NCBI GenBank assembly: GCA_046346965.1
Contig: JAXMHB010000006.1
Span: forward strand, 209,907 to 273,906
Source of the DNA: JAXMHB01 sp046346965
GTDB taxonomy: Bacteria; Pseudomonadota; Gammaproteobacteria; Xanthomonadales; SZUA-5
Reading direction: 5' to 3'
Length of the DNA stretch: 64,000 nucleotides
The position numbers were made by a program, and so were the translations under genes. Position 1 is the stretch's first letter; the number at the start of each line of letters is the position of its first letter. Below, one piece after another: positions 51,170 through 59,239 of this stretch. The notes under the pieces are model-generated. The model was not told the origin of the DNA. It saw nothing but the letters and a program-made list of their open reading frames with translations, and ran no database searches.

Positions 51170-52588
51170 ATGCGCCTCTGGATCGCCACGCTCTGCAGCC
51201 TCACGCTCGCCGCCTGCACGCCGGGCGTGCGCGTCGATCTGGCCACCCCGGAAGTGGCGCCGCCGCCGCCGGCACCGGCGGCCAGCACCGCGGCGGTCGA
51301 TCTCAGCGGCCCCTTCGAGCCCAGTCCGCGCCTGCCCAGCAGCGAGCTGCTGCCCGGCCTGGCGCTGGTCGGCGCCGGCTACCAGATCAACGCCGACGCG
51401 CGAGTCGTCGATTACTACGGCCAATTCGAGCTGCGCAGCGACGTCGGCAATCTGACCGCCGATGGCGCCGACGTGCTGCGCCTGCGCGTGCGCGAGCTGG
51501 CGGCGGTGCGCAAGCTGGAGGCGCTGGAGCGCAGCGAGGTGTTCAAGGATGCCGCCGAGCGCGGTGCGCGCAAGCCGGTGGATGCGATGAGCCAGGTCGG
51601 CAGCGAGCCCGCCGCCACCGCCTCGGGATTGCCGGCCGGCATCGGTCGCTTTCTGGTGCGCACGGCGTTGGAGCTCAAGGATCTCGCGCTCGACATCAAC
51701 GACTACGCCGTCGACGCCATGGCCGAGGACGAGCCGGAGCGCAAGGACACGCGCAGTACCGGCAGCAAGGCGCAGTCGGCGGCCACCTCGCTGACGCTGC
51801 GCTACATCGGCTACAACAAGGCGCGCCGCGAGATCGCGCGCCATGTCGGCGCCGATCCCTACAGCACCAATCCGCTGATCGATCGTCGGCTGGACTCCCT
51901 CGCCTGGGCAGCCTGGTCCGGCAACAAGCTGACCAGCCTGGGCTGGGGACTGATCGGCGGCGTCGCCGGCGCCGCCATCGGCTACGCCAAAGACGCCTAT
52001 CAGCTGGTCTGGGAGCTGCCGCCGGAAGACCTGAAGCGCCGCAATCTGAAGGTGTTGGCGGAACTCGGCATGGGCGGCAAGCCGGCGCGTGATCTGGTCC
52101 GTCGCAGCAAGGCCTTCACGCTGACCCAGCAGACCGAGTTCGTCGAGTTGCTGCGCCTGCCGGAGTTCGAGGGTGCGCGCCGGCCGCTGTTTGCGCTGGC
52201 GCTGAAAGCGGAACGCGAAACCCACGCGCGCTACCTCAACAATGCGCTGCGACTGCTGCACTACGCCCACGAAGCCGAGCCCGGCGCCCTGCAAGCCGAA
52301 GTGCTCGGCGGTTCCCCCGCGCTCAAACGCGCCGACGGCAGCGCCATCGTCGCACTGCCGGTCGATTACCTGAGCTGGACCCGCGAAATCGCCGAGTTCG
52401 CCTGGCGCGAGGATCTGATCGGCCGACGCAACGTGTTGCTGGTCACCGGCACGCTCTCCCCCACCGCCCTCGACGCCTTTTCCGCCGCCGGCTGGACCGT
52501 CCGCGAACGCGTCAGCCTCGCCCCCGCAGACTGGGTAGAACCCGAAGACCGCCCCGACGCCGCACAAACCGCGCCGCTGCGGGAGTGA
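51170..52588 (+). CDS. Lipoprotein of unknown function
   Basis: 472 residues. The N-terminus MRLWIATLCSLTLAACTPG has a lipobox (LAAC, Cys16), followed by a Pro/Ala-rich spacer (30-45). The mature part is largely helical. Residues 255-275 (LGWGLIGGVAGAAIGYAKDAY) form a glycine-rich hydrophobic segment that could insert in a membrane. The ending has a beta-alpha pattern (RRNVLLVTGTLSPTALDAFSAAGWTV) like a small Rossmann-type unit, possibly a binding domain. I know no family. The downstream repeat begins 3 bp after its stop codon. Confidence 0.68.
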   Translation: MRLWIATLCSLTLAACTPGVRVDLATPEVAPPPPAPAASTAAVDLSGPFEPSPRLPSSELLPGLALVGAGYQINADARVVDYYGQFELRSDVGNLTADGADVLRLRVRELAAVRKLEALERSEVFKDAAERGARKPVDAMSQVGSEPAATASGLPAGIGRFLVRTALELKDLALDINDYAVDAMAEDEPERKDTRSTGSKAQSAATSLTLRYIGYNKARREIARHVGADPYSTNPLIDRRLDSLAWAAWSGNKLTSLGWGLIGGVAGAAIGYAKDAYQLVWELPPEDLKRRNLKVLAELGMGGKPARDLVRRSKAFTLTQQTEFVELLRLPEFEGARRPLFALALKAERETHARYLNNALRLLHYAHEAEPGALQAEVLGGSPALKRADGSAIVALPVDYLSWTREIAEFAWREDLIGRRNVLLVTGTLSPTALDAFSAAGWTVRERVSLAPADWVEPEDRPDAAQTAPLRE

Positions 52589-52590
52589 AA

Positions 52591-52909
52591 GGCACGCAAA
52601 GGCACGAGGGCACGTAAAAGCACGAGGGCACGCTTAAGCAAAGCGGAGGGCACGAGGGCACGCAAAAGCTAGAAGCCAAAAGCTGCGTGGCTACCTCGGT
52701 GCTTAGTTCTCGACACATGCTCCTGGCCTGCGAGCCGTTTCGTCCCCTCGATCCGGCCCGTCGGCATAGCCGCCGGGCGCTCAGGACAGCGCGCGGCGGT
52801 GCCGCGCAAGCGCTGCCCTTCGCCCCTCGTGCCCTCCTGCTCTTGCGTGCCCTCGTGCCCTCCGCCTTGCTTGCACGTGCCCTCGTGCTTCTTGCGTGCC
52901 CTCGTGCCT
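52591..52909. repeat. GGCACGAGGGCACG inverted-arm element upstream of the ECF sigma gene
   Basis: This fills the 357 bp gap before the sigma gene. The left arm core (52601-52669) and right arm core (52839-52908) are about 70 nt each and near reverse complements: both read GGCACGAGGGCACG, a second GCACGAGGGCACG, AAGC, GCGGAGGGCACGAGGGCACGC when placed in the same orientation. The 170 bp centre has no ORF of note. The right arm ends 37 bp before the sigma factor start. On paper the arms could form a very stable cruciform or RNA stem. Confidence 0.8.
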
Positions 52910-52945
52910 TGCTAACCTTTCCCGCTCTGGCCCGTCCAAGCGCAC

Positions 52946-53479
52946 ATGTTTGCCTGGCTCAAATCGCTGGCGCGGCCGGCGCCGGATCCTTTGCTCAGTG
53001 TGCTCGCGGAACGCGGGGAGCGCTGGTATGCGGCGTGTCTGCGCATCACCCGCGACCCGGCGCTGGCGGAGGACGCGGTTCAGGACGCGCTGCTGAAGGC
53101 CTGGGACAAGCGTGCGCTGTTCCGTGGCGAGTCGGAGATGGACACCTGGATCCATCGGATTGCCATCAATGCCGCGATCGACCGCATGCGCCGCGAGCGC
53201 CCGACGCTGGATGTGGAGAGCGTCGACGCACCTGAGGCCGACGCGGCCGAGCCCGCGCAGGTGCACCAGCGCCAGCAATTGGGGGACGGTCTGCAGGCGG
53301 CGCTGACCCGGCTGACCGATCTCGAACGCGTCGCCTTCGTGCTCAAGCACCTGGAGGAATGGCGCCTGGCGGAAATCGCCGAGGAACTGAAGACCAGTCA
53401 AGACAGCATCAAGCAAGCCCTGTTTCGCGCCGTGCGCAAGCTGCGCGCGGCTTTGGACCCGTGGCGGAGCGACCCATGA
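52946..53479 (+). CDS. ECF (group 4) RNA polymerase sigma factor
   Basis: 177 residues. Sigma region 2 spans DAVQDALLKAWDKRALFRGESEMDTWIHRIAINAAIDRMRRERP, and region 4 spans LTDLERVAFVLKHLEEWRLAEIAEELKTSQDSIKQALFRAVRKLRAAL. No other domains are present. The stop codon overlaps the start of the next gene (ATGA), which is likely its anti-sigma factor. It redirects RNA polymerase to an envelope or stress regulon; AACC-N15-CGTC just upstream (52914-52936) resembles ECF-type promoters and might be autoregulatory, although it is very close to the start codon. Confidence 0.92.
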   Translation: MFAWLKSLARPAPDPLLSVLAERGERWYAACLRITRDPALAEDAVQDALLKAWDKRALFRGESEMDTWIHRIAINAAIDRMRRERPTLDVESVDAPEADAAEPAQVHQRQQLGDGLQAALTRLTDLERVAFVLKHLEEWRLAEIAEELKTSQDSIKQALFRAVRKLRAALDPWRSDP

Positions 53480-54150
53480 TCAACGACGACGACCTCCTGC
53501 TCTATCACTACGAGGACGGCCTCAGCGCCGCGCGGCGGGCCGAGATCACGGCCGCGCTGGTGCAGGATGAGGCCCTGCGCGCGCGGCTGGCCCGGCTGCA
53601 AGCCGAGTCGCAGGCGCTGCGCGATTGGCCGACGCCACCACCCAGCCGCGCCACCCAGGCACGCTGGCGCGCAGCGCTGGCGCGGCAGGCCCGTGTGCGC
53701 CGCGAGTCGCGCGGTCTGCAATGGGCGCTGGCCTGCACGCTGCTGCTGCTTGGCATCGGCATCGGCGTGCGCATGGCCGAGCGCGCCCCCGATGTGCCCG
53801 TCGTTGCCGACACCCGCGGCGAACCGGCGCTGGTGCGCGGCGTGCGCACGCACCTCGGCGACACCCGTCAGCTGCTAGCCAGCTGGGACGCCAGTGCGCC
53901 GGATCAGCGCCTCACCTTGCTGGCCGATGTGCTGGCGCAGAACCGCGCCTACGTTGCCGCCGCCGAGCGCACTGGCGATCAGCGCCTGGCGCGCGTGCTG
54001 CGCGCCTTTGAGCCGGTGCTGCTGCAGCTGGCGCAGCCTGAAGTGAGTCCCGAACACCTGGACGGCACGCGCGCCCAGCTCGATTTCGAACTCGGCGCGA
54101 TGCAAACCAAATTGTCCCGTACGCCGTCCAATGGCATGCAACGGTTGTGA
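53476..54150 (+). CDS. Anti-sigma factor-like single-pass membrane protein
   Basis: 224 residues: a cytoplasmic N-terminal helical region (1-78) with the LLLYHYEDGLSAARRAEI opening typical of anti-sigma domains, one transmembrane helix (about 81-99) and a periplasmic helical domain. The zinc-binding HxxxCxxC of ZAS anti-sigma factors is absent, so binding would use a zinc-free fold. The position right after, and overlapping, the ECF sigma gene is the main evidence. The next gene is an exported HEAT-repeat protein that may sense the signal. Confidence 0.78.
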   Translation: MINDDDLLLYHYEDGLSAARRAEITAALVQDEALRARLARLQAESQALRDWPTPPPSRATQARWRAALARQARVRRESRGLQWALACTLLLLGIGIGVRMAERAPDVPVVADTRGEPALVRGVRTHLGDTRQLLASWDASAPDQRLTLLADVLAQNRAYVAAAERTGDQRLARVLRAFEPVLLQLAQPEVSPEHLDGTRAQLDFELGAMQTKLSRTPSNGMQRL

Positions 54151-54203
54151 TCGCCGTTGAACATGACCCCCAGCGGCCAGATCGCCGCACGCAGGAGATG
54201 CAC

Positions 54204-55289
54204 ATGCAAAGGATATGGAGTGGAGTGTTGGCGCTGTGGCTGGCGGGTGCGGCCCAGGCGCAGGACGATCAGGGCGCGCGCGCCCAGCAGGCGGCGGCGC
54301 GCTCGCAGCAGCAGGCAGCCCGCGCCGAAATGGCGGCGCAGAAGGCCGCCATGGATGCCCAGGGCGCCAGCATGCGCGCCGGTGCGGCGGCGCAAGCCGG
54401 GCGGCTGGCCGAGCTGAGCGCACTCGGAGCGGCAGCCGGCGCCTTCCCCGGGGCCGGGCGCAAGCCCACCGAGCAGGAAGAGCTGGCGATGACCGCGCTC
54501 GAAGGGCTGATGGGGGCGCCGCCGGAGCGCGCCTTGCCGCTGGTCAAGCGCGTGCTGGAGGGCAAACAGTCGGATCTGGTGAAGTCGCGTGCGCTGTTCG
54601 TGCTGAGCCAGATCGATCTGCCGGAAGCGCAGACGCTGTTGATCGGCGTGGCGCGTCAGCAGTCCGGCGCGCTGCGCAGCGAGGCCATCCGCATGATCGG
54701 CGTCAGCGGCGATGCCAAGAGCTTGAGCGCACTCAAGGACTTGTATGCGGCGGGCGATGCGCAGAGCCGCGAGGACATCCGCGGCGCCTATCTGATTGCC
54801 GACCGCAAACAGGAGTTGCTGGAACTGGCGCTCAAGGCCAAGGACGCCGAGGAACTGGACGCGCTGGTGCGCACGCTGGGCGCGATGGGCGCGGTCGAGG
54901 AGTTGCGCAAGCTGGGCGATGCCGGCAAGCAGTCGGGCGGTCTGGTGCAGGCGTATGCGATCGCCGGCGATCTGGCCAGTCTGCGCAAGCTGGCGGCCGC
55001 CACCGACCCGGAGGTGCGCCAGGCGGCGATCAGCAATATCGGCATCATCGACCAGCCGGAGGCGCGTCAGGCGCTGCGCGAGATCTATCGCAGCGCTCAG
55101 GACGAAGCCGCGCGGCAGGCGGCGCTGCAGGGCATGATGATCGCCGGTGACAGTCAGGGGCTGCTGGAGCTCTATCGCAGCAGCAGCAAGCCGGAGGAAA
55201 AGCGCGCGCTGCTGCGCACGCTGACGCTGACCGGCGGCGACGAAGCCATGCAGGCCATCGACGCCGCGTTGCAGGGGCAGCAGCCATGA
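54204..55289 (+). CDS. Exported HEAT-repeat protein 1 of the ECF operon
   Basis: 361 residues with a signal peptide (MQRIWSGVLALWLAGAAQAQ), then an Ala/Gln-rich predicted coiled coil (about 20-75), then about eight alpha-helical HEAT-like repeats (for example VKSRALFVLSQIDLPEAQTLLIGVARQ, LRSEAIRMIGVSGDAKSLSALKDLYAAG, VRQAAISNIGIIDQPEARQALREIY). Such solenoids bind proteins. An ATG 2 codons upstream lies directly against AGGAG, so the second ATG, at 7 nt, is preferred. The stop overlaps the next gene by 4 nt (ATGA). Confidence 0.85.
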   Translation: MQRIWSGVLALWLAGAAQAQDDQGARAQQAAARSQQQAARAEMAAQKAAMDAQGASMRAGAAAQAGRLAELSALGAAAGAFPGAGRKPTEQEELAMTALEGLMGAPPERALPLVKRVLEGKQSDLVKSRALFVLSQIDLPEAQTLLIGVARQQSGALRSEAIRMIGVSGDAKSLSALKDLYAAGDAQSREDIRGAYLIADRKQELLELALKAKDAEELDALVRTLGAMGAVEELRKLGDAGKQSGGLVQAYAIAGDLASLRKLAAATDPEVRQAAISNIGIIDQPEARQALREIYRSAQDEAARQAALQGMMIAGDSQGLLELYRSSSKPEEKRALLRTLTLTGGDEAMQAIDAALQGQQP

Positions 55290-56272
55290 ACCGACTGCAG
55301 CGCTTGAATCTGCGCGCCGGCCTGCTGCTGGTGCTGCTGGTGGGCATCGGGATGGACCGCGCGGCGCTGGCCGGCCAGCTGCAATTGCCAAGCTCTGGCT
55401 GGGCCAGCTGGGAAGTCCCGGCCGCCGCCGGTACCGGCGACTGGTGCTGCCTGGCGCACTACGGCCGACCCGCGCGTGAATGCCCGCTCGACGGCCCGGA
55501 GCGCGGCTACAGCAAACGCAGCGAGGACCAAGTCGACGCGGTACGCCTGTACGCCCGCTTCGACGGCGGCCAGCTGCGCCAGCTGCAGATGTTTGCCGCC
55601 AGTTGCCCGGTGACGGCGCGCAGCGCGATCCAGGATCTGGGTGCGGTCGCGGTCGAACCCAGTCTGCACTGGCTGCAGCAACAACTCGCCCAGCGCCCGG
55701 CGCTGCGCGAGGACCTGACCGCAGCGCTCTCCGCCCATGCCGGCGAGGCGGCGCAGGCGGCCCTGCTGGCGCTGGCCGCCCCCGGCGCACCGCGCCCGCA
55801 GCGCCAGGACGCGCTGTTCTGGCTGGCGCTCAATCGCGGCGCCGCCGGTGCCAGCGCACTGGAGCCCTTCTTGTCGCAGGACGCCGATCCCGAGATCCGC
55901 CAGCACGCCGCCTTCGCACTCTCGCAAACCCAGTCGCCGCGGCGCAGCGCCGCGCTGATCCGCCAGGGACAGCAAGATCCCAGCAGCGAGGTCCGCAGCC
56001 AGGCCTGGTTCTGGCTGGCGCAGACCGGCGCCGCCGAGGCGGAGTCGGCGATCGCCAGCGCGCTCAAGGCCGAGAAAGATGCCGAGGTGCGCCATCAGGC
56101 GATCTTTGCGCTCTCGCAGCTGCCGGACGATCGCGCCGCCCCCGCGCTCGGGCGCGTGCTGGAGGACCGTCGCCTGAGCCTGGACGACCGCAAGCAGGCG
56201 CTGTTCTGGCTGGGCCAGAGCGACAGCGAGCTGGCGCAGCGCTACCTCGCTGAGGTGCTCGGCAGCAATTGA
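55286..56272 (+). CDS. Exported HEAT-repeat protein 2 of the ECF operon
   Basis: 328 residues with an N-terminal signal (about 1-29). A cysteine-bearing head (GDWCCLAHYGRPARECPLDGP) is followed by HEAT repeats with alternating LFWLALN/AFALSQ/WFWLAQ/IFALSQLP/LFWLGQS helices, about 31 residues per repeat, a very regular solenoid. It is translationally coupled to HEAT protein 1. With the sigma and anti-sigma genes it probably forms one envelope-sensing unit; the ligand is unknown. Confidence 0.85.
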   Translation: MNRLQRLNLRAGLLLVLLVGIGMDRAALAGQLQLPSSGWASWEVPAAAGTGDWCCLAHYGRPARECPLDGPERGYSKRSEDQVDAVRLYARFDGGQLRQLQMFAASCPVTARSAIQDLGAVAVEPSLHWLQQQLAQRPALREDLTAALSAHAGEAAQAALLALAAPGAPRPQRQDALFWLALNRGAAGASALEPFLSQDADPEIRQHAAFALSQTQSPRRSAALIRQGQQDPSSEVRSQAWFWLAQTGAAEAESAIASALKAEKDAEVRHQAIFALSQLPDDRAAPALGRVLEDRRLSLDDRKQALFWLGQSDSELAQRYLAEVLGSN

Positions 56273-56273
56273 G

Positions 56274-56316
56274 CGTGGGAGCAAAGGCGGGGCGGGGGAC
56301 TGGCACTGTCGCGGTG
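56274..56316. repeat. Shortened G-tract arm copy
   Basis: GTGGGAGCAAAGGCGGGGC, GGGGGACTGGCACTGTCGC: the start and the GGCACTGTCGC end of the G-tract arm are joined with the middle missing. It begins at the end of the HEAT gene. No inverted partner follows. Confidence 0.6.
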
Positions 56317-56433
56317 GCACGGCCGAGTCGCACGGCGCTGCGCTCGGCCAACCGGCAAAAATATTCACCTGCGCATGCCGCTTTTGGCCCTCCGGCTCCG
56401 TTACTCACTGCGTACACCAGCCGGAGTGAGCCC

Positions 56434-57423
56434 ATGCGCCTGATTTGCACCGCCCTTTTGTTGCTCTCTGCCACCGTGAACGCCGCCGATCTGCCGCAGA
56501 GCAAGGACCATCCCTTGCTCGGTCGGGTCGGCGGCACCGAGATCGTCGCCTACGACAGCAAGCGCTTCGATACCGTCAGCTTTCAGACCAGCACCTTCAA
56601 GGAATACAACCTGGAATCGCGCCAGCGCGTGTTTCAGCAGCCGCCGACGACGCTGGAAGGCGCGCGCACGACGATCTGGTACGAGGGCGCCGGGCTGTCG
56701 GGCCTGGAAATCGTGCGTCAGTACCAGGCCGAACTCGGCGGCAAGGGCTTCACCGTGGTGTATGACTCCACGCGCGATCCCAACGCCGGGCGTTACACCA
56801 ACTTCCTGGCGCCATTCTCCGAGAACGAGCCGCGCAACAACCGCAGCGAGTACGTGCTGTACGCCGGCCAGGAAAGCACGGTGAAATCGGTCACGCTCAA
56901 ACGCAGCGGCGAGGAAGGCGAGACCTGGGTGTCGATCATCACCGTCGATTGGGCGCAGCCCGATGCCACCTACAAGGCGGTGCAGGGCGCCTACGCGGCG
57001 ATCGATGTGATCGACGTCGCCGGCATGAAAAAGGACATCCAGTTCGTCTCCGCCTCGGACATGGAGAAGTCGCTCGACGCCAGCGGCAAGGTCGCGCTGT
57101 ACGGCATCTATTTCGACACCAATCAGGCCACGCTGAAGCCCGAATCCAAGGCCACGCTGGACGAGATCGCCAAGCTGCTGCAGCAGGCGCCCGAGCTGAA
57201 GGTGCACGTGGTCGGCCACACCGACAATCAGGGCGGCCTCGATTTCAACATGGGCCTGTCCAAGCGCCGCGCCGACGCGGTACGCGCCGCGCTGACCAGT
57301 CAATACGGCATCGACGGCGCCCGCCTCACCGCCAACGGCGTCAGCTATCTGGCGCCAGTAGCCAGCAACACCGAGGAAGCCGGTCGCGCCAAGAATCGGC
57401 GCGTGGAGTTGGTGCCTTTCTGA
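56434..57423 (+). CDS. OmpA-family outer-membrane/periplasmic protein
   Basis: 329 residues with a signal peptide (MRLICTALLLLSATVNAA). The N-terminal 215 residues resemble DUF4892-type domains (VGGTEIVAYDSKRFDTVSF, GLSGLEIVRQYQAELGGKGFTVVYD). Residues about 220-329 are an OmpA C-terminal peptidoglycan-binding domain: GIYFDTNQATLKPESKATLDEIAKLL, VHVVGHTDNQGG, LSKRRADAVRAAL and RAKNRRVELVPF, with the D and R that bind meso-DAP. It anchors the outer membrane to peptidoglycan. The ribosome site CGGAG precedes the ATG. Confidence 0.9.
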   Translation: MRLICTALLLLSATVNAADLPQSKDHPLLGRVGGTEIVAYDSKRFDTVSFQTSTFKEYNLESRQRVFQQPPTTLEGARTTIWYEGAGLSGLEIVRQYQAELGGKGFTVVYDSTRDPNAGRYTNFLAPFSENEPRNNRSEYVLYAGQESTVKSVTLKRSGEEGETWVSIITVDWAQPDATYKAVQGAYAAIDVIDVAGMKKDIQFVSASDMEKSLDASGKVALYGIYFDTNQATLKPESKATLDEIAKLLQQAPELKVHVVGHTDNQGGLDFNMGLSKRRADAVRAALTSQYGIDGARLTANGVSYLAPVASNTEEAGRAKNRRVELVPF

Positions 57424-57904
57424 GGAGCAGAGGCGGGGCGAGGGACGGGTAGAAGCAGAAGCGGGGCGGGGGGCAGGGGTCAGGGGACCTACTTGGCCGC
57501 GCTTGCCGGCACTGTCGCTGGAATGCGTCCCCCGTCTCCGACTCGGCGTGCTTGCGCAATCGACAAGCGTCACGCCGCGACAGTGCCGGCAATCACGACA
57601 CACTGGGTCGCTTGACCCCTGCCCCCTTGTCCCGCTTCTGCCCATGCAGCAGCCGCTACGCGCGACAGTGCCAGCAAGCGCGACACAGTGGGTCCCTTGA
57701 CCCCCGCCCCCTTCCCCGCCTCTGCTGCTGCAGCAGCCGCTACGCGCGACAGTGCCGCCAAACGCGACACACCTGGTCCCTTGACCCCTGCCCCCTTCCC
57801 CGCTTCTGCCTTTTCGCGCCCCCTGCCCCCTTCCCCGCTTCTGCCTTTGCGCAGCGTCGCCGCCGCTTGGCCATAATGCCGGCCTCCGTACACGAGGCCG
57901 GCAC
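57424..57904. other. 481 bp repeat array between the OmpA gene and dihydroorotase
   Basis: No gene is supported here. The gap is occupied almost wholly by one G-tract arm and several inverted arms of the same family (see the repeat entry). Reading frames that cross it are repetitive and unlike proteins. Confidence 0.7.
57451..57845. repeat. G-tract family array: one left arm and three and a half inverted right arms with 84-85 bp period
   Basis: The left arm (57451-57519) runs AGAAGCAGAAGCGGGGC, G-runs, GGGGTCAGGGGACC, then TTGCCGGCACTGTCGC. The opposite arms start GCGACAGTGCC and end with CCCCGCTTCTGCC-type sequence at 57577-57641, 57662-57725 and 57746-57810, with a partial copy at 57818-57845. 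Between them GCAGCAGCCGCTACGC repeats, so the tandem unit is 84-85 bp. Each unit can pair with the left arm. Confidence 0.8.
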
Positions 57905-59239
57905 ATGCTCAACCATCTGATCGTCAACGCGCGCCTGGTCAACGAGGGGCGCGTCTTCGAGTCTGATCTGCGCATCCGCAGCGGTCGTATCGACGAGATC
58001 GGGCGCGAGCTCGGCGCGCGGCCCGATGAGCAGGTCTTTGATGCCCGCGGCGCCGTGTTGATGCCCGGCATGATCGATGACCAGGTGCATTTCCGCGAAC
58101 CGGGACTGACTCACAAGGGCGATATCGGCAGCGAGTCGCGCGCCGCGGTGGCCGGCGGCATCACCAGCTACATGGAAATGCCGAACACCTCGCCGTGGAC
58201 CGGCAGCATGGAGATGATCGGCGAGAAGTGCGCGCGCGCCGCGCAGACCTCGCTGGCGAACTACGCCTTTTATCTCGGCGCCACCAACGACAACCTCGAC
58301 GATGTGCGCAGCGCCGACGAGCACGGCGTCGCCGGCATCAAGGTGTTTATGGGCGCTTCGACCGGCAACATGCTGGTCGACCGGGAAGAGGTGCTCGACG
58401 CCATCTTCCGCGACGCGCCCTGCCTGATCGCCACCCACTGCGAAGACACGCCGACGATCAACGCCAATCTGGCCGAGTTCCGCGCGCGCTACTGCGAGGA
58501 CATTCCGCCCGAGGCGCATCCGGACATTCGTTCGCGCGAGGCCTGCATCAAATCCACCCGGCTGGCGATGGAACTGGCGCGCCGCCACGATGCTCGCCTG
58601 CACGTGCTGCACATCTCCACCGCCGACGAGCTGGCGCTGTTCACGCCCGGCCCCACCGAGGGCAAGCGCATCACCGCCGAAACCTGCGTGCACTTTCTGC
58701 ACTTCGACCGCGCCGACTACGCGCGCAAGGGCAATCTGATCAAGTGCAATCCGGCCTTGAAGGACGCCAGCGATCGCCTCGCGCTGCTGGAGGCGGTCAA
58801 GGATGGCCGCATCGACGTGCTGGCCACCGACCACGCGCCGCATCTGCTCAGCGAGAAGGGCGCGCGCTACGACAAGGCCGCTGCCGGCCTGCCGCTGGTG
58901 CAGTTCGCCGTGCAGCTGGCGCTGGAGCGCTACCACGACGGCGTCTTCGATCTGCCGCTGATCGTCGACAAGCTCGCGCACACGCCAGCGCGCATGTTCG
59001 GCGTGCGCCAGCGCGGCTTCCTGCGCGAGGGTTTCCAGGCCGATCTGGTGCTGGTCGATCTCGATCGCCCGCAGCTGGTGCGCCGCGAGGACGTGCTGAA
59101 TCGCTGCGGCTGGTCGCCCTTCGAGGGCGACACGCTGCGCTCGACCATCCTCGCCACCTGGGTCAACGGCCATCTGGCCTGGAACCGCGGCCAGCTCAAC
59201 GACAGCCTGCTCGGCCAGCGCCTGGAATTCGCCCGATGA
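57905..59239 (+). CDS. pyrC: Dihydroorotase (class I type)
   Basis: 444-residue amidohydrolase that forms dihydroorotate in pyrimidine synthesis. Motifs: MIDDQVHFREPGLTHKG (56-72), PNT (93-95), GIKVFMGAS with the lysine expected to be carboxylated, ATHCED, HVLHIST and ATDHAPH. The usual metal-binding HxH is Q60-V-H62 here. I recall DDQVHFREPG as a feature of a dihydroorotase subgroup in Xanthomonadales and Bacteroidetes, so activity is probably kept with altered metal binding. Allantoinase or hydantoinase is less likely. The stop overlaps the M23 peptidase start (ATGA). The upstream gap is a repeat array. Confidence 0.86.
   Translation: MLNHLIVNARLVNEGRVFESDLRIRSGRIDEIGRELGARPDEQVFDARGAVLMPGMIDDQVHFREPGLTHKGDIGSESRAAVAGGITSYMEMPNTSPWTGSMEMIGEKCARAAQTSLANYAFYLGATNDNLDDVRSADEHGVAGIKVFMGASTGNMLVDREEVLDAIFRDAPCLIATHCEDTPTINANLAEFRARYCEDIPPEAHPDIRSREACIKSTRLAMELARRHDARLHVLHISTADELALFTPGPTEGKRITAETCVHFLHFDRADYARKGNLIKCNPALKDASDRLALLEAVKDGRIDVLATDHAPHLLSEKGARYDKAAAGLPLVQFAVQLALERYHDGVFDLPLIVDKLAHTPARMFGVRQRGFLREGFQADLVLVDLDRPQLVRREDVLNRCGWSPFEGDTLRSTILATWVNGHLAWNRGQLNDSLLGQRLEFAR

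Noticed and set aside
57577..57845. Possible CRISPR array
   Set aside because: Units of 84-85 bp are similar over their whole length, with no unique spacers and no cas genes.
57503..57920. Short frames inside the 57.4-57.9 kb gap
   Set aside because: They are translations of the tandem repeat arms, with repeated low-complexity residues.
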